Position numbers and translations under genes: made by a program. A stretch of 19,861 nt of DNA from assembly GCA_041687755.1 (NCBI GenBank), contig JBDNJM010000156.1, forward strand, positions 1 to 19,861, read 5' to 3'. The notes under the pieces were generated by a model. That model was not told the origin of the DNA. It did not search any database and worked only from the letters and a program-made list of their open reading frames with translations. Shown one piece after another: positions 1 to 6,893 of the stretch; the first letter of the stretch is position 1, and the number at the start of each line of letters is the position of its first letter. Origin of the DNA: JBDNJM01 sp041687755 (GTDB lineage Bacteria > Planctomycetota > UBA1135 > GCA-002686595).

Positions 1-119
1 ACAAGAGGGGGCTCGAACAAGGAACTGGCTTCGGTTTCGGACTCGACCGCGTGACGGGTACAGGTCGAAGACCGGCGTAAGCCGAGTTCGGAACGGGGTA
101 GCTGGGCCGTGGGTTGACG

Positions 120-857
120 CTGAACAACACCAGGGCAGGTCGTTCTTTCGCGTCAGCGACCAGCTCGCCCTTTGGCTTGATCTAAGGTTCCTACTTCTTC
201 GAGGTCGAGGACCTCGACGGGGACGGGGCATCTGACCTCGCGCTGGTGGCCGCGACGGACGTCGACGCGTTTGACCCGCCCGTGCCCGCTGTCGTCAAGG
301 CTGGCTTACCGCCAGCCCGGTTCGCTGGCCTTCTCCGACTTCGAGAACCTAGTCGTCCGGCCCTACTCGGCGCTCGGCGACGTGGACGGCGACGGTGACC
401 TAGACCTGACCGGTACGGCCGTGTTCAAGGGCACGGCCGTCGAGGGATGGCTGGGGGCTGGGCCCAGTACGGAGTGCGCTTCGCCGGCAGCGATGGTCTG
501 AAGCCGCTGGTCGGTGCGACGGCGCCGCTGCCGAGTCCCTCGACGACGGGCGGCCTGCGGGGGGTCGGGGCGCGCGGCGGAACACTAGGGTTTCTCGGAG
601 TCGGCATGTCCCAGGCCATGGAGTTGGACGCTCCGCTGGCGGGACTCGTGAAGAACTACGACGGCTTGTTGAACCTCGTGCAGGTGCCCCTTTCGCGCTC
701 GCCAGCGGATCCGGGCTCGGGCGAGTGGTCGTACACGTTCCCCGACCTCGCTCCGTTTGCGGGCGCCGTGCGCTACTGCCAACTGTTCGTGATCGACCCC
801 GGCGCTCCGGCGCTGGTCTCGGCGACCAACGGGTGGCGGGTCGAGTTCGGGCAGTAG
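120..857 (+). pseudogene. Frame-broken FG-GAP/VCBS repeat protein (3' part)
   Basis: Remnant of an exported repeat protein of the FG-GAP/VCBS (beta-propeller) type. Two calcium-loop-like motifs are visible but in different frames: VEDLDGDGASDL (from about 204, frame with codons starting at multiples of 3) and GDVDGDGDLDL (from about 376, next frame). The C-terminal part (447-857) is back in the first frame and ends in a beta-rich module with FVIDPGAP and a SATNG-type ending, seen at the C-terminus of many planctomycete exported proteins. The first frame is closed by TAA at 183 and TGA at 396, and the middle frame by TGA at 499. At least two compensating frame changes are therefore needed, one near 290-345 and one near 430-470; a run of five G at 453-457 is a candidate site. 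No start codon can be assigned and the gene may begin left of the window. Real decay is likely, but sequencing error cannot be excluded. Confidence 0.6.
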
Positions 858-883
858 CCGCGCCTGCCGGTCGCTGATGCCTT

Positions 884-1459
884 TCAGCGGCCGGCGAAGC
901 GGATCGCGTCTTCGGGCCACGGCTCGGTGCGCTCGATCTCGGGCAGCACCTCGGCCGGGGTCGCGACGATGCTCCACATCGCGAGGTGCCGATCGGCCAT
1001 GAACTTCTCGGCGACGCTGTGGCGCAGCATCGCGTCCATCGGTGCCCAGAACAGCTTTGTGTCGAGCAGCACGATCGGCACACGCACGACGCCGAGGCGC
1101 TTCAGCGTCAGGACCTCAAACAGCTCCTCGAACGTGCCGCAGCCGCCCGGCAGCGCAACGACGGCATCGGCGTCCTCGAGCATGCGGTGCTTGCGCGTGC
1201 GCATGTCGTCGACGAGCTCGAGTTTGCTGAGTCCGTTGTGGGCCCACTCGAGCTCCTTCATGAAGTGCGGGAGCACGCCGTGAACCTGGCCGCCGGCGGC
1301 TAGGGCTCCGTCGGCGAGCGCGCCCATGGAGCCGCGAGCTCCGCCGCCATAAACGACCTCGTGGCCCGCCTCGGCGCAGAGCCCCCCGAATTGACGGGCT
1401 TCGTCGCGGTAGACGGTGTCGGAGGCTCCGCTGGAGGCGCAGTAGACGGCGATCTTCAT
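884..1459 (-). CDS. LOG family protein (cytokinin riboside 5'-monophosphate phosphoribohydrolase-like)
   Basis: 191-residue cytoplasmic protein of the LOG/TIGR00730 family. Characterised members hydrolyse nucleoside 5'-monophosphates (cytokinin ribotides, AMP) to base and ribose 5-phosphate. The hallmarks are present: N-terminal strand MKIAVYCASS, YGGGARGSMG (37-46), MRTRKHRM (86-93) and the signature PGGCGTFEE (104-112), which holds the catalytic Glu. Length is normal for the family. The frame stays open far upstream, but the family N-terminus and a TACCCT hexamer 6 nt before it support the ATG at 1457-1459. It lies 53 nt downstream of the kinase gene on the same strand. The bacterial role of such proteins is usually unknown; purine-nucleotide housekeeping is more likely than hormone synthesis. 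The family call is firm, the substrate is not. Confidence 0.93.
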   Translation of the reverse strand: MKIAVYCASSGASDTVYRDEARQFGGLCAEAGHEVVYGGGARGSMGALADGALAAGGQVHGVLPHFMKELEWAHNGLSKLELVDDMRTRKHRMLEDADAVVALPGGCGTFEELFEVLTLKRLGVVRVPIVLLDTKLFWAPMDAMLRHSVAEKFMADRHLAMWSIVATPAEVLPEIERTEPWPEDAIRFAGR

Positions 1460-1465
1460 CGCGGG

Positions 1466-1494
1466 AGGGTATCCGCACGGGCCGGGCCTGCGAA
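1466..1494 (-). promoter_or_regulatory. Candidate promoter of the LOG-family gene (leaderless)
   Basis: On the minus strand, TACCCT (1466-1471) ends 6 nt before the ATG. TTCGCA (1489-1494), four of six matches to TTGACA, lies 17 nt further upstream. The spacing fits a sigma-70 type promoter whose transcript would start at or next to the ATG. If real, the LOG gene can be transcribed independently of the sigma-kinase genes upstream. This is inferred from sequence only. Confidence 0.4.
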
Positions 1495-1512
1495 GACCCG
1501 GCTGGGCTGAGC

Positions 1513-3156
1513 TCAACGCGGTGGCTGAATGGTGCGAAGCAGTTCGGCGTACAGGCCGCGCAGAGGGTGCGACTGTAAGTCGAAGAACTCCATGGGGGTG
1601 AGGTCGCGGTCGGGGTCGTAGAGCACCCGGACCGTTTCTGAGCCGAGCGGGTACTTGCCGATAGCGAGACCACCGATCGCCCCTCGGCCGACCGCTAGGC
1701 CGCCGGCCGCGATGTCTCCTATCGCCATGCCACCGAAGGCGCGCACGCCCATGCTCGATCCGCCGAGGGCGAGTCCGCCGAGGGCCATGCCGCCCATCGC
1801 GAACAGCCCGCAGCTCAAACCGCCCAGAGCGATGCCGCCGAAGCTGAGGCCGCCGATGGCGATGGCTCCGACCGCCTTCGGCCCGACGGCAATCCAGCCC
1901 TTGGCCAAGGGAATCGGCTGGCCTCGACGGCGGTGGCCGCTGACGACGTGAAGCAGCGGCAGCCCCAGGAATTCGGCCGAACTGCGGTAGTTTGTGGTGT
2001 GTCCTGAATTCGCGTCGGCCCAGCCAGAGAAGAGGCGCCTGAGGGGGCCGCCGCGCCTTTGGTTGGCCAGGGTACGCAGGCCCTGGGAGAGCAGCAGCAG
2101 GTCTGCGGACAGTTCGTCGGCGCTCGCGTAGCGGCGCGCGGGATCCCGCTGCATGGCCTGGGCGCAAAGCGCCTCGGCGTCCGCTCCGAGGTCGCGCCGG
2201 ATGGAGCGCAAGGGGCGCACTGCGCGCTCGCGGATGGCGTCGAGGACTTCGATCAGCGTGGCGCCGTCGAAGGGGCGGGTTTGGCTGAGCAGCTCGTAGA
2301 GCGTGACGCCGAAACCATAGACGTCCGTCCGGGCGTCCACCTTCAGATCCGTCGACTCGGCTTGCTCAGGCGCCATGTAGTGCGGCGTCCCGATCGGAGC
2401 GCCCGTCATGGAGAGGGCCGGGTCGCCCTCCGCGCGCGCCAGCCCGAAGTCGGCGAGGACCGCGCGACCGCCGGGGTGGATCAGGATGTTGGACGGCTTG
2501 ATGTCGCGGTGCACGAGGCCCGCCTCGTGGGCCGCGGCCAGGCCGTCCACGGTTGGGCCGAGCAGCAGAGCGGCGGCCGCCTCGAACGTTGGAGCATCTG
2601 CGAGCTGGGGAGCACCGGCGGCTCGGGCGAGTTCCTCCGGCCCGGGGCGCTCAGCAGCGCCGAGGGCCTCGATTACCGTGGCGAGGCTGGGACCCTCGAC
2701 GTGCTCCATCGCGATCCAGTGCATCCCGTCCGTGGCGCCGACCTCGAACACTTGCACGACGCCGGGGTGCTGCAGGCGTGCCATGGCGTGCCCCTCGCGC
2801 AGAAAACGGTCGACGTGGGCTTGCTCTAACGCGAGGCCGGGGCGCAGGACTTTGAGGGCTACCGCGCGACGCAAGTCGGGGTCCTTGGCAAGGAACACGA
2901 GCGCCATACCGCCGCGTCCCAGCTCGCGCAGGATCTCGAATCGGCCGAGCCGCGTGCCGGGTCCCAGGGCCCGGTGGGCCGCGCGAGCGGAGCCAGCATC
3001 GATCGCCTTGAGGCAGCGCTCGAGGCCCGGGCGGGCTTCGGGCGGGACGCGGTCTAGGGCGGCGCGACGGTCCGGCGTCCCGCCAGCGTCGATTGCATCG
3101 GAGTAGTCCGCGACGACGCGGTCGAGCAGGTCTTCGAGGTGTTGAGGCACTTGCAT
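1513..3156 (-). CDS. Ser/Thr protein kinase with C-terminal Gly-rich pentapeptide-repeat domain
   Basis: 547-residue Hanks-type kinase. The N-terminal 70 residues are helical, as in planctomycete kinases. The kinase domain (about 73-340) has the glycine loop GRGGMA (80-85), VALK with the ATP-binding Lys102, HRDIKPSN (216-223) with the catalytic Asp, DFG (236-238) and APE (262-264), so it should be active. After a linker comes YRS...LGLPLLHV (390-404). Residues 422-506 then carry a repeat x-A-x-G-x with Gly at 425, 430 and every fifth residue to 505, and a small residue (Ala, Ser or Pro) two places before each Gly. This tail is uncharged over long stretches and may be a beta-helix or membrane-associated domain; there is no ordinary transmembrane helix flanked by charges. 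A short conserved-looking tail follows. The gene lies 194 nt downstream of an ECF sigma gene, the arrangement of ECF/kinase signalling modules. The kinase call is certain; the tail's function is unknown. Confidence 0.95.
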   Translation of the reverse strand: MQVPQHLEDLLDRVVADYSDAIDAGGTPDRRAALDRVPPEARPGLERCLKAIDAGSARAAHRALGPGTRLGRFEILRELGRGGMALVFLAKDPDLRRAVALKVLRPGLALEQAHVDRFLREGHAMARLQHPGVVQVFEVGATDGMHWIAMEHVEGPSLATVIEALGAAERPGPEELARAAGAPQLADAPTFEAAAALLLGPTVDGLAAAHEAGLVHRDIKPSNILIHPGGRAVLADFGLARAEGDPALSMTGAPIGTPHYMAPEQAESTDLKVDARTDVYGFGVTLYELLSQTRPFDGATLIEVLDAIRERAVRPLRSIRRDLGADAEALCAQAMQRDPARRYASADELSADLLLLSQGLRTLANQRRGGPLRRLFSGWADANSGHTTNYRSSAEFLGLPLLHVVSGHRRRGQPIPLAKGWIAVGPKAVGAIAIGGLSFGGIALGGLSCGLFAMGGMALGGLALGGSSMGVRAFGGMAIGDIAAGGLAVGRGAIGGLAIGKYPLGSETVRVLYDPDRDLTPMEFFDLQSHPLRGLYAELLRTIQPPR

Positions 3157-3224
3157 GGGTCCGGAGCGTGCGTGGGCGTCCGATTCGTCGCGGAAAGCTC
3201 TAGTTCTGTGGGCCGACCCGCTCA

Positions 3225-3268
3225 GAGAGTGTGAATCATTGCGCCTGGCGCAATCCGTGAACGCTCTC
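3225..3268. promoter_or_regulatory. Nested inverted repeat between sigma factor and kinase genes
   Basis: Inner perfect inverted repeat ATTGCGC (3238-3244) / GCGCAAT (3248-3254) with a 3-nt loop. It is enclosed by an outer arm GAGAGTG (3225-3231) / CGCTCTC (3262-3268) that matches at six of seven positions. It lies 69-112 nt upstream of the kinase ATG in the only sizeable gap of the sigma-kinase pair. No T-tract follows on either strand, so an operator or an mRNA structure is likelier than a terminator. Confidence 0.4.
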
Positions 3269-3350
3269 GGGGCTCTAACGCCGTCAGACGATGGGCCCTA
3301 AGGCAACGGAGAGGCACTTCGCTCGGGCAGCGCGACTTCTTCACGGCCTC

Positions 3351-3977
3351 TCAGGACGCCTCGGCAGCGGCTACCCAGGCGGCCAGGGCCCGGCGGAAGA
3401 GCGAGTGCACGGCGGTCTCGCTGCGGCCCATGCGCGCCGCGGTCTCGGCGGCCGAGAGGCCTTCGAAGCGTCTCAGGCCCAGCACGCGCCGGTGCTCGGG
3501 CAGCAGCTGACAGTAGGCCCGGGTCCAGCCCGCCAGGCTCTCGAGTTCGCCCGCGAGAGTGGCGGGGCCGGGGCCTGTGCCGGGGAACGCCAGAGCATCC
3601 GCGCTGTTCGAGCCCGCTCGGGCCTCGGGCTGCAGCGAACTGAAGCGGCGTGGATCCGAGCGCACGGAGCGCGCGGCATCGACCACGACGCGCCGGGCCA
3701 TCGTGCGGGCGAAGGCCCACAGCGCCGCGTCGCCGTCGGCGGCGGCCCGCGGCGTCGCCTCCGAGCGCAGGAGTCGCAGGAGGGTCTCCTGGGTCAGGTC
3801 CGCGGGATCCACGCGCCTGGCCAGGGCCTCTCCTGTGAGGTGGTTCAGAAGCAGTTCGAGCCGGCCGCCGAGTTGGCCTAGCTGCTGGCCGAGGCCATCG
3901 GGCTCCGCGGGTGCTTGCGGAGTCGCTCCGGGCGGCATTTGCGGTGCGGGCTTCTGCGAATCAGGGTCGGTCGGCAC
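3351..3977 (-). CDS. ECF-type RNA polymerase sigma factor
   Basis: 208-residue sigma-70 family protein of the extracytoplasmic-function class, which directs RNA polymerase to a specific promoter set. The first 35 residues are Pro/Gln-rich and probably disordered. The region 2 signature DPADLTQETLLRLLRS (57-72) is followed by a helix with AFARTMARRVVVDAARS (88-104). Region 4 is LLPEHRRVLGLRRFEGLSAAETAARMG (158-184), with the helix-turn-helix ending in SETAVHSLFRRAL (186-198). The start is GTG at 3975-3977, preceded after 6 nt by TAGTCT, which supports this start over the internal ATG at residue 14. No anti-sigma factor gene is adjacent. The partner is the Ser/Thr kinase downstream, as in planctomycete ECF groups thought to be controlled by phosphorylation. 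Confidence 0.88.
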   Translation of the reverse strand: MPTDPDSQKPAPQMPPGATPQAPAEPDGLGQQLGQLGGRLELLLNHLTGEALARRVDPADLTQETLLRLLRSEATPRAAADGDAALWAFARTMARRVVVDAARSVRSDPRRFSSLQPEARAGSNSADALAFPGTGPGPATLAGELESLAGWTRAYCQLLPEHRRVLGLRRFEGLSAAETAARMGRSETAVHSLFRRALAAWVAAAEAS

Positions 3978-4283
3978 GCCCCCAGACTAACCGGGTGAGC
4001 GGGCGGGGCGCGTCCTCCACACGCAGGGGTCGCGAATCCCCAGGGCTGTCACTCGCCCGGTTCAAGCGGCGCCGGAGAACGGGTTCTTGGGCTGCAGCCC
4101 TTCCCGAGCGGGCCCCCGAGTCTTGCTGCCCAGGTAAGCAGACGCACCAGCTCTGTCACCCTCCGATGAATCGGGCCAGGGGGGACTAGGCTGCGCAAAA
4201 GAGAAGGCTCATCCCGAAGGCCATCCAGCCCAGGGCCCCCTCGATCTGTGCGGCCGACCGGATGGCTAGGCCGGCGGCAGGAC
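3978..4283. other. 306-nt gene-free region upstream of the sigma factor
   Basis: Lies between the stop of the first sulfatase-like gene and the sigma factor start, both on the minus strand. It contains the -10-like AGACTA (3984-3989; TAGTCT on the minus strand) and a perfect 12-bp palindrome GGGCTGCAGCCC (4089-4100), 112 nt from the sigma start. A GGTTCAAG at about 4059-4066 looks like a tRNA T-loop, but the flanking arms do not pair. No convincing coding sequence was seen. Confidence 0.5.
3984..3989 (-). promoter_or_regulatory. Candidate -10 element of the sigma factor gene
   Basis: TAGTCT on the minus strand, ending 6 nt before the GTG start, a position that implies a leaderless mRNA. No recognisable -35 box is present at 17-18 nt. 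Promoters read by an alternative sigma would not need one. Confidence 0.35.
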
Positions 4284-6689
4284 CTACTTGTATGGGCAGT
4301 CGCAGTCGTCCACGAACCAAGGAGCGGCTTCGTCCTGCTCGATCCCGGTCGTGTAGCCGAGGGCCTCGAGCTGCGCGAGGGCTTCCTGGGACATGACGTG
4401 GTCCACCTTCAGCCCGGAGGGGCTGGCGGCATCGAGCCACGCGACAAGGTCCGCGCGCAAACGCTTGGTCACCTCGAAGTTCTGGGGCGCCACGTCGACT
4501 AGGCACTCGGGATCGGCGTTCAAGTCGTAGAGCGCGATGTCGCAGCGGCGGACCAGGCGCCTGGGCGTCGGCCGCTGCTCGACCAGGGCCAGCACCAGGA
4601 ACCAGGTGTCGGACTGGACCGAGGCCGTGAAGCCGTGGGCCGACAGGGCGAAGCGCGCGGCCGGCGACTCGGGCGTCGCCTCGAGAATCGACGTGCCCGG
4701 ATGTGCGACGTGCTCCAGACCCGCCAGGTCGAGCAAGGTGCGCCCGAGGTTCGCTTGGCGCACGGGCGTCGCCACCGTCGAAGCGGTGGGCACGCCAGGA
4801 CCGGCCAGAATCAGGGGAATGTGCAGCGTGTCCGGGTAGAGCTGGCCGTGATTGAAGAACGTGTCGCCCTTGGCCAGGATCTCGCCGTGGTCGGAGGTGA
4901 ACGCCGTGTGCCCCCCGCGGAACTCGGGGCGGGCGAGCAGCGCTTGGAGCGTGTCGTCGACGTAGGTGATCTCGGCGCGGTACTGGGCGAGCGGGAACTC
5001 GAGGTCCGTCAGGCCCGCGAGGTCGGGCGGGAAGGTTGCGGTCCGGGGCTGAAACACAGGGGTGTCGCCCCCGAAGGGGTCGGCCTCGGCGTCGTAGTAG
5101 AGGCGATCGAACCCGGCCGGCGGCTCGTAGGGGTGGTGCGCGTCGTAGAGGTGCAGGAACGCGAAGGTCGGAATATTCGGGGAGGCGTTCAGCAAGTGCT
5201 GCAGGTTGGCGACGGCGCGCTCGGCCGGCCAGGAATTGGCGGGCACGGAGATCGTGCGGTCGAAGCCCGGGGTCAGGTCCGTCGCGTGGATGCCGAGGTG
5301 CGGGATGCTGGTGACGGCCAAGGTCCGCCAGCCGGCCGCCTGGAAGGCCCGGGCGAGCGTCGGGGCGTCCGGCGCGAGCCGTGCGGTGTTGTCGATGATG
5401 CGCGTGTCGCGCGGCGACAGGCCTGTCATCATCGTCACGTGGGAAGGCGACGTGACGTTGGTGTCGGCGTAGCAGTCGGTGAACAGGACGCCCCGAGACG
5501 CGAGTTCGTCGAGCTCTGGCGTGCGGATCTCGACGCCTCCGGGATGCGTGCCGGTGTGGTCGGCCCGGTGGGTGTCGGAGCTGATCAACAGCGTGGAGCG
5601 GGGGTCCTTTTGCGGCCGCTCGACGCGCACGTCGCCGATCGCGCAGAGATGCAGAGCGTCCCCCGGATGGAGCAACTCGATGCGGACGTCGACCAGCTCC
5701 CCGGCGAAGCTCCCAAGGGGGATGCGGCAGTCCAGCCAGCCCAATCTCAGGTGGGTCTCGGCGTCGGGCAGCTCAAAGCGTTCGAGCACCGACTCGATAC
5801 CGGGTGCCGTGAGCACAACGGACAGTTCGGGCGCGGGGCCCTCGGGTGTGTAGGCAGGCAGGCGCCCGATGGAGAAGGCCAGTGCGTCTTCAGCTCCGTG
5901 GACCTCGAACTCCGTGACGAGGGCGCGACCGCTGACGAGTCCGACGCCCGCGATCGTCTGGATACCGAGTTCGATCGGGCCCGCTCCCGCGCCAGGCAGG
6001 GGGAGTCGCTCGACCAGGGGCACCCGCACGAGTTCTACGCTGAGGATTTCGCCGGGCGCACGCGTGTTCAGTGTGATGCTGAGGCGACCGAAGGGGCCGA
6101 TCTCCGGGGCCGGCGGCTCGCGCAGATCGATCGAGACAGGGCGTTCGACGCCGGCGCCAGGAAACTTCAGGCGTCCCGAGACGGGCGCCGTCGCCCGGCT
6201 CCCCAGGAGCTGGACGCTGAACTCGCACTCGCCTGCGAAGGTGCCCTCGACGACGACGGTGTTGAACTCGCTCGGGTCGAACTCGCCGGGGATCACGAAG
6301 GCGACGGGCTCCCGCCCGGCCTCCCAGGTGAGTCGCGGCGCACCGCCCGCGCCCGTCTCGCGGAGGATCGCGCCGGTGAGCTGCCAAGTCTCGGCGGCGG
6401 CGGGTGCGGCGAGGCGCTGGTGGCTCTGGCTCCGCGGCGCGCCGAGCCCGCCCTCGGCATCGAGCAGCTGGAGCCGCTCGATCGCGGAGGCGGGCTTCGT
6501 TTGGGCGGGCGCTCCGAACTCGGAGGCAGCGGGGGGGCGGTCATCGGTGCCGCAGGCAGCCAGCACGGTCATGCTGACGAGCCAGGCCAGCGCCAGCTGC
6601 CGAGGGGCGCGCGAGCCTTGGTCTGATCGCCGGCGTCGGGTGGGGAAAGGCCGCGAGGAAGGGGCCAGGTTTTGCGCGGACTTCCACAT
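4284..6689 (-). CDS. Sulfatase-superfamily lipoprotein hydrolase (Thr at the nucleophile position)
   Basis: 801-residue probable lipoprotein. A basic n-region, hydrophobic segment and lipobox LAAC with Cys46 predict export and lipidation. Residues of about 50-360 are a beta-rich region of unknown family. The alkaline phosphatase/sulfatase fold runs from about 365 to 740. Metal-site motifs visible are SSDTHRAD (370-377), FTSDHGE (597-603) and a later FNHGQLYPDTLHIPL (612-626). The nucleophile motif reads T-S-P-S-H (413-417) where classical sulfatases have C/S-x-P-S/A-R. Formylglycine therefore cannot form, and phosphoesterase, phosphotransferase or another hydrolase activity is as plausible as sulfatase. 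The C-terminus carries QLEALGY, typical of this subgroup. The n-region of about 31 residues is long, but the ATG is supported by TAGACT 7 nt upstream. A related gene lies at 10086-12608. Confidence 0.88.
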   Translation of the reverse strand: MWKSAQNLAPSSRPFPTRRRRSDQGSRAPRQLALAWLVSMTVLAACGTDDRPPAASEFGAPAQTKPASAIERLQLLDAEGGLGAPRSQSHQRLAAPAAAETWQLTGAILRETGAGGAPRLTWEAGREPVAFVIPGEFDPSEFNTVVVEGTFAGECEFSVQLLGSRATAPVSGRLKFPGAGVERPVSIDLREPPAPEIGPFGRLSITLNTRAPGEILSVELVRVPLVERLPLPGAGAGPIELGIQTIAGVGLVSGRALVTEFEVHGAEDALAFSIGRLPAYTPEGPAPELSVVLTAPGIESVLERFELPDAETHLRLGWLDCRIPLGSFAGELVDVRIELLHPGDALHLCAIGDVRVERPQKDPRSTLLISSDTHRADHTGTHPGGVEIRTPELDELASRGVLFTDCYADTNVTSPSHVTMMTGLSPRDTRIIDNTARLAPDAPTLARAFQAAGWRTLAVTSIPHLGIHATDLTPGFDRTISVPANSWPAERAVANLQHLLNASPNIPTFAFLHLYDAHHPYEPPAGFDRLYYDAEADPFGGDTPVFQPRTATFPPDLAGLTDLEFPLAQYRAEITYVDDTLQALLARPEFRGGHTAFTSDHGEILAKGDTFFNHGQLYPDTLHIPLILAGPGVPTASTVATPVRQANLGRTLLDLAGLEHVAHPGTSILEATPESPAARFALSAHGFTASVQSDTWFLVLALVEQRPTPRRLVRRCDIALYDLNADPECLVDVAPQNFEVTKRLRADLVAWLDAASPSGLKVDHVMSQEALAQLEALGYTTGIEQDEAAPWFVDDCDCPYK

Positions 6690-6696
6690 CGGCCGG

Positions 6697-6702
6697 AGTC
6701 TA
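6697..6702 (-). promoter_or_regulatory. Candidate -10 element of the first sulfatase-like gene
   Basis: TAGACT on the minus strand, ending exactly 7 nt before the ATG at 6687-6689, which would place the transcript start at the start codon. No clear -35 match is seen. The same hexamer precedes the epimerase gene at 12740-12745. Confidence 0.4.
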
Positions 6703-6748
6703 GCAGTCCACGACGGGTGCCTGGGCGAAGCGGAGCCCTTGGCGTGAA

Positions 6749-6792
6749 CGGTTGCTCTCGATCTTCGGAGACGCGGTCGCTCTCGAGCCTCG
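6749..6792. repeat. Imperfect direct repeat, 19-bp units, 25-bp period
   Basis: Units 6749-6767 and 6774-6792 agree at 16 of 19 positions. The core is CGGT(T/C)GCTCTCGA. They lie in the 204-nt divergent region between the sulfatase-like gene and the ligase gene. They could be a pair of binding sites for a regulator acting on one or both genes. Confidence 0.45.
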
Positions 6793-6806
6793 CGGCGGTG
6801 GCCCTC

Positions 6807-6850
6807 GATCAGCGAAGGTGGGGGCCAGGATCACCGAAGGTGGAGGCACC
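6807..6850. repeat. Imperfect direct repeat, 22-bp period
   Basis: Two tandem copies begin at 6807 and 6829, each GATCA(G/C)CGAAGGTGG followed by a G-rich tail. The period of 22 bp is close to two helical turns, so both copies face the same side of the DNA. They end 6 bp before the candidate -35 box of the ligase gene, the usual place for an activator site. Confidence 0.5.
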
Positions 6851-6856
6851 GCGGAG

Positions 6857-6886
6857 CTGACGCAGGGCGGGTCGGGACGCTAGGAT
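6857..6886 (+). promoter_or_regulatory. Candidate promoter of the ligase-deacylase operon
   Basis: CTGACG (6857-6862) and TAGGAT (6881-6886) are separated by 18 nt, each resembling a sigma-70 box. TAGGAT ends 7 nt before the ATG at 6894, so the mRNA would be leaderless. This is the best two-box promoter in the window. Confidence 0.5.
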
Positions 6887-6893
6887 CAGTGCC

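Noticed and set aside
1481..1502. GCCGGG/CCCGGC stem between the kinase and LOG genes as a terminator
   Set aside because: A 6-bp GC stem with a 10-nt loop and no T-tract is expected by chance here, and it overlaps the candidate -35 region.
4055..4075. GGTTCAAG resembling a tRNA T-loop
   Set aside because: The flanking 5-nt arms do not pair and no acceptor or anticodon arm can be built around it.
4186..4506. Minus-strand frame ending in a hydrophobic stretch (GWMAFGMSLLFCAA)
   Set aside because: Most of it lies under the C-terminus of the sulfatase-like gene in another frame. Only about 30 residues are outside it and no family is recognisable.
4635..6626. 663-codon + strand frame opposite the first sulfatase-like gene
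   Set aside because: A typical antisense shadow of a high-GC gene, with Arg/Gly/Val-rich low-complexity composition and no motifs. The minus-strand protein has a lipobox and catalytic motifs.
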